NCBI GenBank assembly: GCA_003194525.1
Contig: NBIV01000059.1
Span: forward strand, 62,001-126,000
Direction: 5' to 3'
Source of the DNA: Gracilariopsis chorda
Lineage: Eukaryota; Rhodophyta; Florideophyceae; Gracilariales; Gracilariaceae
Length of the DNA: 64,000 nucleotides
Shown: piece by piece, positions 20,091 to 31,960 of the stretch
Position numbering within the stretch: the stretch's first letter is position 1
Layout: the number at the start of each line of letters is the position of its first letter
Position numbers and translations under genes: made by a program
The notes under the pieces: generated by a model
What the model was told of the DNA's origin: nothing
Databases searched by the model: none
What the model saw: the letters and a program-made list of their open reading frames with translations, nothing else

Positions 20091-23000
20091 TCCTCTCAAG
20101 CAGCAGAACAAGAAAGGACCAGACAAATCCTCCAATGGCTCACCTCGCATCATTCGTTTTTGTACACGAAAGCAAGCACGATACAGTTCACGAACACCTC
20201 GTTGGAACCTTGTTGATATTCAAAACATGAAGACAAGCTCATTCGAGAGAAACCGACGTGAATTTCAAGGAGCATGTCTGGATTCTGGCGCACAACAATC
20301 TGTAGTAGGAAAACAACAAGCCCAAGCATACTGTATACTTGTAGGCATTCCATTTAAGCTGAATCACTCTAACAAAGCTTTTAAATTTGAAAATGGCATA
20401 TATTTCAGCCGTGGAACCATGCAAGTACGCATTCCAATCCCTGGCAACACTTTTCTTCCACTTGAGATTGAAGTCGTCGACGCCTCTGTACCTCTTTTTA
20501 TTGTACTCGATATCTTGGACTTACACGCTCTTGTACCTGACAACGTGGACAACATGTTAGTCAGCAAGAATTTCAATTGGTCGATACCAATCACGCAGAA
20601 ATTCGGTCATATGTACTTAGGATGGGACTTCTCTGAGATTCTCTACACCAAGAGTGAACTCCGAAAAATGCATATGCACTTCTACCATCCAAGCGCAAAC
20701 AAACATTTCAACTTGATCTCCCAAGCTAGGCCAGAAAATGCCACAGTTGAGACCAGGAAACCCATCGAGCATATCTCAAAATCATGTGCCACATGCCAAC
20801 GTTTTACACCCCGACCACAGTCCTTCCAAGTATCCATTCCAGGCAAAATAATATTCAACAGTGAAATTGCTTTGGATCTTATGTTCTTGGACAAAATGCC
20901 AGTTCTACACGTTGTCGACACACAAGCGCACTTCAGCTCTGCAGTTTTCCTCAAGAGTCAGACCACTGAAGCAATCTGGTACGCATTTATCGGTTGTTGG
21001 GCCACGCTATACACCGGCTATCCAGACAAGATGAGACTGGATAAAGCCAGACAATTCCAATCCGCTCGATGGAAAGAACTGACAAGCATGGCTGGAATCA
21101 CCTTACAGTTCTCAGGCGTTGAAAGTCATAATTCCCTTGGAACCGGTGAAAGGTATCATGAACCCTTACGTCGTATCTACCAAAAGATTCGATACAGCGA
21201 GCCCAATGTCCCCATTTCGTTAGCCCTTCGACTTGCTGTCAAGGCTATGAACGATACAATGAACCCCGACGGACTAGTACCCTCACCACTCGTATTTGAA
21301 GTTCTTCCCCGCTTCCCGCCCTTTAGCACAGAACTTTCAAATCATGAAGAGCGAATGAGAGCTCTTCAAATTGCGCGCACTGAGATGGAAATCATCACTT
21401 CAGAGCTTCGTTTGCGCCGTGCAATCTTCGCTCGCATTCCATCTGCCACATCGACAACCTTGAAAATTGGACAAGACGTTCTTGTTTATTTGGAGGACTT
21501 GAAGCCAGTAAAGTGGACTGGAACCTTCAGAATTGTGAAAATTGATGACAAGCAGGTCTTCATTAACCGCAATGGAGAAACAGTCCAACATTCTATTGCG
21601 CAAGTCAAACCCTTCCATCGTGACGAACTAATGAACAATCTTCATACTTGTCTCCAACCAATACTTCCTGGTGATTTTGAACTCTATGATGTTCAAAGCA
21701 CTGAAGTGTTAGGTCCTTCAGATCACCGTCGGAACCTACCAGCATTCAGTGAAGCTAAACGAAAAGAGCTGGCAGGATTAATATCGCGCGGAACGTGGAA
21801 AGTCATTAGACAAGACGAAGTGTCAGAAGACGCCAATACTCTCACTGGAAGATGTGTGCTCGCCATCGAAAACCCAGAAACTGATGAAGAAATATTCAAA
21901 GTTACATTTGTTGCCCAAGGGCACAAAGATCCAGACAAAACTCTTCTTGTACACAACTCACCTAATCTAAGACAATATTCAACACGAATTCTCGTTACCA
22001 TTGCCGCTATTCTTGGATATAGAGTATGGAACACAGATGTTCCCCAAGCATACTTAAAATTCGCACAGAAACTCATGCGTAAATTATACTTGAAGCCTCC
22101 AAAACAATTGGACCTTCCAGCAGACATGTTTTTGGATTTTCTCCGCCCTGTCTATGGACTCTCAGACTCTGGAGACTATTGGTAAAGAACAACAACAACT
22201 CATTTGAAAGAACAACTAGGAATGAAACCGACAAAAGGAGATTTGTTACTATTTACGAAACACGAAAAGTCAAAGTTAACTGGATTAACGGGTGTTTACG
22301 TAGATGAACTTCTTCAATGCGGAACCGATCAATTACTGCAACAGGCAACCATCACCATTCAGAAATTTGAATCAAAAGACTTGGAAATGGATTTCGCTTT
22401 ATTTGCAGGCGTAAGAATACGCACAACCAGTAACGGATTTTCACTTAGTCAGGAACATTATGCCAAAAGATTGCGGATTCTTCCGAGAGATTGCAACTTT
22501 TCTGATTTCCGTTCATTGAGACAAAAACTTGCTTGGTTGACTCACACGCGCTCAGACATTTGCTGTGCTGTCAACATGGCTGCTCAAGTTAGGGAACAAT
22601 CTTTCTCAAGCGAAGATGTGAAGAACATCAACAAAGTCGTAAAACATATTCAGCAAAGTCAAAATGTAAATCTAAAATATGTGAAACTTGATATCAATTC
22701 ACTCCGCCTCAAGGTATATTCCGAATTATCATTTGCCAACAATGCAGATAATTCATCCCAGATTGGATTCATTATTCTTCTCGTGGACAAGTTCGATAAC
22801 TGCAATATTCTTCATATCTCAAGTCACAAAAGCCGGCGCGTTACCAGATCCGTTTTAGGAGGAGAGCTATACGCATTTGCAGATGCATTCAATATAGCTT
22901 ATGTTATCAAACATGACTTAGAGTCAATAATTGGAAAACAAATTCCAGTCACAATGCTTACTGACTCAAAAAGTTTATTCGACGTAATAACAAAAAGCTC

Positions 23001-23187
23001 ATCGACATCTGAAAAGCGACTAATGATCGACATTTCTGCAGTTCGTGAAGCTTACTCGAACCACGAAATTTCTGATGTTGGGTTTATCACCTCGGCCAAC
23101 AATCCCGCCGATTGTTTTACCAAAGTTAAGAACTGTGATGCTTTGAACCAAATATTAAGTAATTCCAAATGCGTTCTTAGATATTGA
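20050..23187 (+). pseudogene. Copia pol: protease, integrase, RT, RNase H
   Basis: The frame is open from 20050 to TAA 22183-22185 and then continues in the same frame to 23187. Protease: CLDSGAQQS with the catalytic Asp. Integrase: an HHCC region ending CATCQRF, then core residues in ALDLMFLD, RLDKARQF and TGERYHEPLRRIY. RT begins near residue 560 (TDVPQAYLKF, PVYGLSDSGDYW); the single stop follows directly. The YVDD box reads YVDE, and the RNase H start reads VYSELSF where VYSDASF is usual, so both activities are probably impaired. KSRRVTRSVLGGELYAF and MLTDSKSLFD complete RNase H. No frameshift is seen in about 1,045 codons. Confidence 0.9.
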
Positions 23188-23232
23188 TCAACTAGTTATA
23201 CGTGATTGTACGCGACATTTGTAAGCCACACG

Positions 23233-23246
23233 AAAAGGGAAGGGAA
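23233..23246 (+). promoter_or_regulatory. Copia polypurine tract
   Basis: AAAAGGGAAGGGAA lies directly against the first base of the 3' LTR, the expected place for plus-strand DNA priming. Confidence 0.85.
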
Positions 23247-23619
23247 TATGAGGATAAGGCTCCGCTCATCGTCCTTGTCAGATGGTGAGGAAACAGGAGA
23301 TGGAATGGGCCATCTCACCATCCTTGGGGATGGTGAGAAAGCGTCCTGCCGTCTCACCATCCCCGAGGATGGTGTGATGGCTGCTTACAATGCCGCATTC
23401 ATGCAAGCATGTTAGGACTCTAACTACCGAGAAAGACGACTAGCGTCTTTCTCTCAGAGTATAAAAGGAAGGAACAGGGCTTGGCCTTCGCCTCTCGTGT
23501 GTTCCCCAACTCATTACTATCATCAAATCTACCTCTTTAAGCAAAAGAATCCTCCAGTTTGAGCCGCCCCTAGCTACCACTACAGGCCGCCCCTTTTTTT
23601 ACCGTATTACTTTACGACA
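23247..23619 (+). repeat. Copia 3' LTR
   Basis: Matches the 5' LTR throughout, begins TATGA, ends ACGACA, and is followed by the ATGAG target duplicate at 23620-23624. TATA box and hairpin are conserved. Confidence 0.92.
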
Positions 23620-23624
23620 ATGAG

Positions 23625-25515
23625 GCACGCTCGGCAGTTGTGGTGGCAGCGTGTGACTTAAAAACATCTCTCTATGCGGCATCGTTATACAGTGGGTGCA
23701 TACGTGCGTGCAAGGATTGTTGCAAGCGTGCGAACTGCTCGATGTGCGCAACGAGGACAGGAATGCCGGCGCTGAAAGCATCGACGCACAGAGCTTCGCC
23801 GTGCGTGAGTGGCGCCAGTAGTGGTATGGCGTCGTTAGAAGACATGCTATAGATGCAGTGTTTGCTTCGACGCGTTGTACACATGCATATGCACAAAACT
23901 ATATCTTGTGCATCAAGATCGGTGCCTCAGATGAGACAATTCAGAATAGTTGTATTGGATTTCGGACTCGTTTTTAATTCTTTTGCTGATGCATTGCAAA
24001 AAGCGCATGTCCATTTCCATATGTGCAGTTGCACGAACTTAAACACACTGTAGACAGAGACCACAAAGTTCGACAATGCAATGTGTCAGTAATTGAAGAA
24101 CGGGTGTCTGAAAGAACATTAGCAAAAGATCGCCGAAATTGCAACAGATCGCTAGAAACAAGTTTGAGCCGAGCAAGAGAGCGAGAATGGAAACGATAAG
24201 AGGGAGCAACAGCCCAGAAATCAGTAAAGAGACTGCGAATACGGATAAAACTTCGAAAGCGCGGGAAGAAACTTCTCCTGATTATCTGATTCTGGAACAT
24301 AGCGCAAAATAAATCCGCTCTTGGAACCATGAGTGACACTGCTGGTCGTCTCACAACAGTACACAGCGCCTTCGGGAAAACGCCCATATTCAGTCGCGTG
24401 GCGCAGAATAACACCCGATGCCGCTCGATGCGCAGGGCGTAGCACGCTGGTAAAAGCGTGAGAGAACCGTTATCGCACATGGCCAAACGGTCGGAATTCA
24501 TCTCACAACAGTTATGGGTACGAGCATCTTCTCTTGCTTTCATTTCGCATGTACAGCACATTATACCAAATGAAAACGCTTTTCCGACGTCAACATCTGC
24601 AGACAGACCACTGTTTTGGCGACTGGGAATTTCAACAAGCACAACATAGCGCTCTCTTCACATCTCGTGCTTTTTTAACAATCGTTTCAATCCTAGCGGA
24701 ACGTTTGCCGTATCGAAAACAATGATGGACGTACGTTTGAGAGGGACACTGTGAAACGTGGTCAATGAGCGAGAGACCACACAAATTTTGTTGCAGATAT
24801 GCACATTCGCTCATACATCGCTGAAAAATGCTCTACGTCAATTTTTATCTTTTCCAGGTTCTCGACGAAGGCCCTTTTTTTGACTCAACTTGTTGTTGTA
24901 CACCTTCTTTCCAGTAACGTTCGTGTGCAAGAGGCACGCATAATAGTCGATTAATTGCATGAACTTGTTCTTCTACGCGCATGTACATGTGTGTCATTTG
25001 GGTTTGAAATCAAAGCAGTTTTGCACATTCTTTCCAACGCGTTGAAGCGTAATTTAACCCATAACAAACAAACCCGCTTTATACTCTCTCATCTTATTTG
25101 CACAATATGTTCATTTCCTTTTGGACGCAATGATGTTATGTTCAAGGCGAGCATATTCGTCCCGTGTTTCCAATATGAGCATATATGAGCATATGAATCT
25201 CGTTGTCCTTGAGAATTCTGGCTTCTTCCGGTAGTATTTATCTCTTCATCTCCATTTAATTGTGATATTCAATCAATAAAAAGAGAGAATATGGCAGAAC
25301 TCTGAAACTGTTTCCTTAGATGCCGAACGATTGTGGACTACCTTAGTTGTGAGTAGAATTACAAATATATACGAAATCATCGCATTGAAAACGTCTGCTC
25401 CCTTGCGCACCACAAATTTTGCTGTCCCATGTCATGCTATCTACTACCGATCGACTTACGTAAACCCCTTTAATGGCGGTTAGGTTGAGTACCACTGGCA
25501 TCTTAGACAAGCTCA
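23625..25515. other. No supported gene
   Basis: The longest frame is 222 codons on the minus strand (24642-23974), Cys- and Arg-rich with no motif. A 16-bp direct repeat (TTAGACAAGCTCAA) lies at 25502-25532, inside the start of the kinase relic. Confidence 0.5.
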
Positions 25516-25517
25516 AC

Positions 25518-25751
25518 TTAGACAAGCTCAATGATGGTTCTACGTATATACCATTTGTTCGTCTCATAATCGTAACCTGAAGCATCTTTCATAACCTCCG
25601 GAGCCATCCAGCATGGGGTTCCAACAAGGTTCTGACTCCGCTTCGTATCTCAGCCGCCTCCCCCCATACATCCCTTCACATTACGATCGGAGATAATCAC
25701 ATTTTCTTTGGAGTTTTGGAGTAGATTTGCTGCTATGATGTTGAGCTGCAT
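25518..25751 (-). pseudogene. STE20-type Ser/Thr protein kinase relic (subdomains VIb-IX)
   Basis: Reading the minus strand, one frame shows IIAANLLQNSKENVIISDRN, then KRSQNLVGTPCWMAPEVM and GYDYETNKW. This corresponds to the KAANLLL part of the catalytic loop, the DFG region (here DRN) and the GTPCWMAPEVM activation-segment signature characteristic of STE20/MST kinases. One TGA lies between the DFG region and the signature, and the frame ends at a stop at 25518. The HRD and DFG residues are lost, so it is a dead fragment. Upstream sequence to 26240 may contain further remnants, which I could not identify. Confidence 0.75.
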
Positions 25752-26654
25752 CTTGTTGTGGCTGTGGAGTCCTCCAATGTTTGGAGCATACAGTGCAGAA
25801 CGTAAACAGAAAAGGTTTCAACGCTATCACCAGTGTACATACCTGACATGAGCTTTTGCCTGTAAAGGCTTTCACAGTTATTTGGTGTGTGAATGTATCC
25901 CAAGACAATTCGGGGATCTATGAAGCGCAATGAACCATCGTTTTGTCTGTACATCGTTGGTGAATAAATTCAACTAAGGTATTCCGCGCTGCTCCTCCCT
26001 TCATAAGCCTTCTGCCGCTCGCTAACTCATGGCTTTCAAACACTTTTCACAGCCATCTCCAACAGCAGTTACAACATGCTCTGCTTCGAATACTTCATCT
26101 AGGGAAATCTCTTTGAACTTAACCATATCATGAGAACTGGGTACTCGATGAGGAGGTTCCTTAGATATGTCGGCATATCCAGCGTCATGATTGCTCGGAA
26201 ATCCTCCTATACATCCTGTCCGTTGTCGCACTTGCATTGTTTCACCGACTTAAACAGTTGAAAACGCATGCCTCAATGTAACCAGGTCAAGGAAGCCATT
26301 CACAAGTATTGATGCCGTAAGTAGAGCCCGATAATTTGGTTGCGGGTCAAACTCGCAAACGCGACGAAAATAGGCGAAATTATATGTTGCGGAGTTCTTA
26401 GCGTTTGTAGAAGCTCTAATTATCCATCTTTGTTCTGTCGATCTCAGTGGCTCTTCTTCGTTTTCTGTAGTGCACTACCAAAGAGAAAGGAAGGAAATGT
26501 GTGGAATGAAAACTGGGGCGAGACTTCATTATGTCAATACCTTGACTGCCTTGAAAAACCTAGAATTGCAAGGAGACTTTTGGTTGTGTGTAAAAGCATG
26601 TTTTACTATTCCACTAGGATATGGATCATTACTTCCGTGTCTTAATTGCTGCAC

Positions 26655-26919
26655 ATGGGAGGCAAGAGGTTTGGTACTGTTTTGTTAGAGCTACAAAGGT
26701 ACGAAGATTGCCAGTTTGTGAAAGAGCTGCTGAATACAGAATTGTACTGAGGGAAACGTAGACGGCTCCTCGAGTTTGGCAACGAAAAACGCGCACAATT
26801 GCACACGGCACTGGTACAACATGAGTTATGGCCTGAGTACAGTAAAGAAAAGGATTTACGTGCTTCGAAACGGGCCACACAGGTCTTATTTCGCCTTCGG
26901 GTCGTAGTGATCTAACTTG
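26655..26919 (+). pseudogene. Unrecognised coding-like relic
   Basis: From ATG at 26655 one frame is open except for a TGA near 26736. Its composition is protein-like and charged (RYEDCQFVKELLNTELY, RRRLLEFGNEKRAQL, ELWPEYSKEKDLRASKR). No family recognised, and the flanks give no context. Confidence 0.3.
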
Positions 26920-26924
26920 TGCAT

Positions 26925-27620
26925 GAGGAGCAGAACGAAGTCGCACTTTTTACTTCATTCACGCGTTCTGTATTTAACTGTTAATTTTCTTGCCATTTTC
27001 TGTTGCGCAGTTACGAATTGCTTTGAATGTAGCAACTTGACGTGTTGTGAGTCGGTGATTGAAGCTGCATAAAATCGTTTACTCTTTGACTCCCATTAAC
27101 CAATAAATGTGCAAACAGTTTGTGTAACGAATTTTGTGCTGGCTTGACTTCATCGAAAACTTGTGCGCCTTCCCTATGCGTATGTTTGTGCAAATCCTAT
27201 GCGTAGCCATGAGAATGAACCGCATGAGAAGCATTCTGTTCACAACGACGTTTGTAACGGGACGTCTGACAGCCATGGTCAGCAGTCACAGGTAGGTAGT
27301 TTCCACAGACTCTTCAAGTCACACAGTGTTTGCCATCTTTCTCATCCGCTGCCACCCACACGAAACAAAACAGCGAGCAAATTTTCCCAATTTATGATGC
27401 TGCGTACGCCGTTACAATCCCAAATCGAAACTGATTCGGAGTGTTCAAGGCAGTCCAAAACATCCCTCACCCCAACTTACAAGTTGAAAATGCTGATACT
27501 CCCCACATCTTGATATTGGTATCTTCCTTACAGAAGGTGAAGTGCAGTGTTCTGGCCAACTTCAAGATACAAAATTAGTAGAAAGACGCCACCGGATTAG
27601 AAAAATGCGCCGAGTCCCTA
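26925..27620. other. No supported gene
   Basis: A 117-codon frame at 27163-27513 begins with ATG but shows no domain. It ends near the left arm of the inverted repeat. Confidence 0.45.
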
Positions 27621-27623
27621 AAC

Positions 27624-28270
27624 GAAACTATGCACATTTGCCGCGACCTGGTTTCATCGTAGCGTATCGCATCCTGGCTGCAGAAGGCTGAGTGTTGTGC
27701 CAATTGCTGGAGTTGTAACTCTCACTCTTCATTGCGCTAGGAGTCGCATTTGCATACTCTGGGAAGTTACAAGTTAGCAATGCGGAGTAGGTGAGCTTAG
27801 GTAAACGAACTTTTGCAGCTCCATCTGTAGTTGTTCTGCCTCAAAAGAATAGAATTAGCATGCATGCTGGGCAGGAATTTATCACAGAAGAGGGGCTGGC
27901 GGATTGGATCGAAAACGGATTTTGGGAGCGCGGTGTTTGACCTGTCGCATGCTTGTTTCGCATTGCAACAACCAAGTCCCGCAAATATGGTCACAGGCCC
28001 AATCTTATGTGTTCCCTCTTCCCTTGGGATTGGAAAACGCTCGCTTCGCACCCTCAGCTTTAAAGGCATCAGCCGGCTTGGGATCAAATCGGGTGGTCCT
28101 CGCTCACAGGGTGAGTAGGCCAGAACAGGGAGGGTTCTTCGCTCACGCATTCTTTCCGAAACCATGAAAACTTTGCGATGCACCGCTTGGAAATTTGTTC
28201 ATCTGTTATAAAAAACACAGCGGTTTTTGACCGAAGCATAGTGCACAAGGATAGATTGCTAACCGTCCCC
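27624..28270 (+). repeat. Left arm of a 0.65-kb inverted repeat
   Basis: Aligns with the reverse complement of 31304-31960. Shared blocks include GAAACTATGCACAT at the outer edge, GCGCTAGGAGTCGCATTTG, AGTAGGTGAGCTT, AGAAGAGGGGC, ATGGTCACAGGCCCA, and ACAAGGATAGATTGCTAACC at the inner edge. Identity is roughly 75% by eye. Confidence 0.85.
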
Positions 28271-29074
28271 TTGTAGATACAGGACATGTAGTTGTCTTTG
28301 GCAAGTTATGTCACCATTCCAATATTGAAAGTTTACTTGCATATTGCGCCCAGTGCAACTTTTGCTGTGATCGTCACGATCTGTGTGTGCTGCACGCACA
28401 TTGTTATGTTCCGTTGCGGTTTCAAAAGAATTTTTCTTCTTTGCAAAATGATGGTATGCAAATGTAGCTTAAAAAATGGTTTGCTGTAGTAATTGTGAGG
28501 TGTTCAATACATGCTACCTACAGTTCACTCTGTGGCATCCGCTGCGATTGTGAAAGGTATACGTTTCGTTTGCAAGATTGAAATGAGTAGCATTACAAAA
28601 CAAGTTGCGTCGTCAATGCATCAGGTGCCGCACCATTTTCGGGTAATACGGTACGCTCTCAATCGTGGTGGAACGGTTGCGCTGCATATTGTCCATGCAA
28701 AATGTGTCACAAGGGGGGGAACTTGAACGACCAACACGAAATGGCGAAATGACGCCATCGCGTGCGGCGATGGATGTTACTTTGAATGAATGCACTGAGT
28801 GTAGCCGTTCAGTGCAACCAGCAACAGCGTGCGCACAACAAATAAATACGCTCTGCTCAGGGAGAGGGCGTCCACACACAGCTGCAACAGCTACAGCTAT
28901 GCGCATCACGTGCGCGGTAACGCGTCACGCGCAGAATCGCTGCACTCATGTTAGGCATGCGTGTGAATAGACTACTGATCGTAGAAACACGACTGCCCTT
29001 GTGTGTGTTACGAAAAGTGATGGAAATGGAAATCAACTCTGGCGTTCAGGGAGAACATAATTCACCGGTCGTCG

Positions 29075-29230
29075 GTCCAAGAGTCCGAAATTAGAGCAAA
29101 GCACGTTCCCTGCCTCTTACTTGACTTCGTTCAGAAAGTCCGAAAGTTGGGCAAAGCTCCTTCCGAGAGTATTTACCACACTTCGATCCGAGAGTCCGAA
29201 AATTGAGCAAAGCTCCTGTCGAAAAGAAAA
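29075..29230. repeat. Three spaced copies of a 28-bp motif
   Basis: AGAGTCCGAAAATTGAGCAA-like words followed by AGC-TCC occur near 29080, 29138 and 29193, about 55-60 bases apart. They lie between the left arm and the NB-ARC relic. Confidence 0.6.
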
Positions 29231-29549
29231 AGGTATATGGTATCTGTTCACAAGTGCCCTGACTCAGATCCTTTGTCACGTGTTGTAAGCAATGCAGCCC
29301 CAGAGAAGATTCTTGGTAAATGCAAGAATGTTTTAAATCCTGGTGGAATGTGGCAGTTAGCTGAACGTCCTTATCAACTCTTCCCTTGAAAAATTTCGTT
29401 CTTCAAGTGAACACGAACAAGCTCTCCTTATTCCACATCCTGCCCAGCTTTCTGAGTTCGTGCGCTGTAATTCAGTTCACTTCCTAAATCTGGTACATAA
29501 GAAACAGGCGCTTACGTCATTTACACCACTGACCTGCTCTCTTAAAGGT

Positions 29550-30387
29550 CTATTCCAATGTTACCAACACCTTTATTACCCTGGATAATCGCTTTTCCCC
29601 GGTTTCCTCTACACAGGCTGCAATTCCGTTGATTATATCCGAGAGAACTGAATCATTTCCGAACTGCATGAAGAGAGCCACATCAGGAAACCTCTTTTTA
29701 AAACCCTCTTCATCCGCAAGTCCACGCAACGCATCCGTTTTTCCAACACCTCCAAGACATAAGACCATCACTCTAACAATTCTACTGCTGCTTCGCACAG
29801 AACCCAAAATCTCGGCCTTCCTTATTCCTTCAAACGTTGCTGTGCTGCTATAATCAAGGGTTAGTCGAGATGGATTTGGAAGTATGTTACTTCCAGATTT
29901 GTATTGGTCTCGTCTAAAAAATATTACAGTCCCATCACGCGCGGCCTCAACGGCCCCATTCCTCTCAAGTACACTATCTACATCCTCTGTCCTTTTAAGT
30001 GCTGGACGTATAGATCTTTCGTAGCAGACACGCGCCTCGCTAAGAAGAGCCTCAAATTCTTCCATAACTCCCCGCATTCTCTTCATCCGACTCATGTAGT
30101 TCGCGTGTTCTACTTTTTCAGTGTGTGACCACAGATCCTGAAGCTTCTCTTCCAGCCTCTCTTTGCACTTTCGAAGTGTCCGGTGTATGTTCTTTTCCAC
30201 CGAACCGAGATCATGCGAGCAGCTGTTCTCTGCTTCGTTCTCCAAGAGTGCTTTCGTACATGCGCAGCAGATCTCATAACATTGTCTTACTGTCAGACAC
30301 CAAGCCCCTGCGTTCAAAGCATTTCTTGAATTACGATTCCAGTTTGTGAGCTCTCCTGCTCATCCCAGCAACAGCTGCTTCAGCCAT
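29550..30387 (-). pseudogene. STAND NTPase (NB-ARC-like) N-terminal part, truncated
   Basis: Minus strand. An ATG at 30387 (MAEAAVAGMSRRAHKLE) leads into a stop, while the adjacent frame carries a 255-codon ORF, so a one-base shift near 30335 is likely. The ORF has a Cys-containing helical N-terminus and a long charged helix (residues 40-100). At residues 189-194 lies the P-loop GGVGKT, followed by LRGLADEEGFKKRFPDVALF, the pattern of NB-ARC proteins. The frame stops at 29550, before Walker B and the ARC and repeat domains. STAND proteins are signalling switches in immunity and cell death. It sits between inverted repeats, so it may be carried cargo. Confidence 0.75.
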
Positions 30388-31303
30388 TTTTCAGTGTGCG
30401 GCAAGCGTCGATCTTAATCAATGAACTGAGATTTTCTTGAACACGAGAAATGCCACCGTATCAGCGCAGTGTTTTTTCATTGGAGCGTACCTACGCGAGC
30501 TTAAACTGAGCAAAACGACGGTGGTACTCAAATAATGTCTGTTGGTATGGTGTCAAACAAGACTGAAACCACAGCTCGTAAGTGCTGTGACAGGACTGAG
30601 CTCAGGAAGACGGTCAAGCACTGTGGTCAGCTCTGTATCCGCGAGAACTTGCGAACAACATGGTGAAAACCGCCAGAATTGTCAAGGGCTAACTTACCTG
30701 TTTTGTGCCAACTACGCGATGGTCAGGGGAGCTAAATGGAATGACTGTGGTGTATATCTCATGTCTTTGCAGCGTTCTCTGGGAGCGCACAGTGGCGGCA
30801 GAGGTAAAGCTTGTGGGTGGCCGGTCAAGATCACGGGGTAGCTTGCAAGGGTTGAGCTCCCATCTTTCTGGTTCTGTTGTGAAACTGTTGTCTTGATGTC
30901 CAACGCAGCGCAAAAAACAAGGAACTTACTTCTTATGAGATGCCATAGGCCAGTCTCCATCTAACAAACGAGAGATCGCAATCACCCAGCAAGATTGAGA
31001 GCTCACCCAAAAGCTACTCAAGCATACAAGGCTACTATTGGTAGCCGCCTAACCTTGTATCAGTGCATCGATCGGAAATTACGTCGCTGTGCCAAGCCGA
31101 ATCCCGGCGCTGAAAAGAGAATCTTGAAGAGCACTGCCGAGGTTCTCAACAACGAGGGGCTACACCAACAGAGCTTTGTGGAGTGGAGGACAGCCTGCAA
31201 CTTGGTAACGTAATTGTGTTTTGCCAAAGAAACAAAGCTGAGAACTAATTACAGGTGTTGTGATCACTCTGTTGTTCCAAGAGATTATAACGACCACTTA
31301 GAA

Positions 31304-31960
31304 GGGTACGGTTAGCAATCTATCCTTGTATCCTATTATGGGCGAGGAACCGATTTTTTTCTTTTGTATAGCAGATGAACATATTCTTCATTACCAAGAA
31401 GCAAGGCGTCGCAAGGTCTTCATTATTTGGCAGACAATGCATGCACGACGAACCCCCTGGTCGGCCCCACTCGCTCCTGCGAGCGGGACACGGCCGGTTC
31501 ACGCCGATCCAGGCTGGTGTCGTTAACGCTAAGGAGCAGAAGAGACCGTCTCGCAGTCCAGAAGAAAGGAGGAACGCAAAGAGTGGGCCTGTGACCATGC
31601 TGGTAGAGATTGGTCATTGCAATTTCACAAAGTCTGCGAGAGGCCAAGCATTTTGTGCCTAGAATCCGTCTTCGATCCAATCTGCCGGCCCCTCTTCTGA
31701 GATAAATGCTGCTTAGCATGCATGGTAAATCTATTGTCTTGAGGCACAACAATTACAGATGGAGCCGCAGAAGTTTGTTTACCAAAGCTCACCTACTCTG
31801 CAATGCTCTACTTTTCACTTCCCACAGTATTCAAATGCGACTCCTAGCGCCTCGAAGAGTGAGGGTTAGAACTCCAGCAACCGGCACAACAGGCAGCCTT
31901 CTGCAGCCATGATGCGATACGCTACGAGAGAAACAGGTCACGGCACATGTGCATAGTTTC
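31304..31960 (-). repeat. Right arm of the 0.65-kb inverted repeat
   Basis: Reverse complement of 27624-28270 with the same block order. The 3.0-kb spacer holds the NB-ARC relic and otherwise unrecognised frames (for example 30995-31213). No target duplication could be fixed. Confidence 0.85.

Larger units (their letters stand above)
17146..23619 (+). mobile_element. Ty1/copia LTR retrotransposon, complete but decayed
   Basis: Two LTRs of about 372 bp flank gag and pol, and a 5-bp direct repeat ATGAG (17141-17145 and 23620-23624) flanks the whole, as expected of integrase target duplication. The order protease, integrase, RT, RNase H in pol defines Ty1/copia. LTR identity is roughly 90% by eye, so it is not recent. 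Coding parts carry three TAA stops, but pol is otherwise collinear. Extra features are a zinc-finger ORF before gag and a gag-pol frame change at a TTTTTAA site. Confidence 0.93.

Noticed and set aside
18455-22185. Alternative genetic code with UAA or UAG read as an amino acid
   Set aside because: Long frames of 650-680 codons contain no in-frame UAR, and the stops fall at positions with different expected residues.
23974-24642. 222-codon minus-strand frame
   Set aside because: Cys/Arg-rich without domain or conserved pattern; treated as chance.
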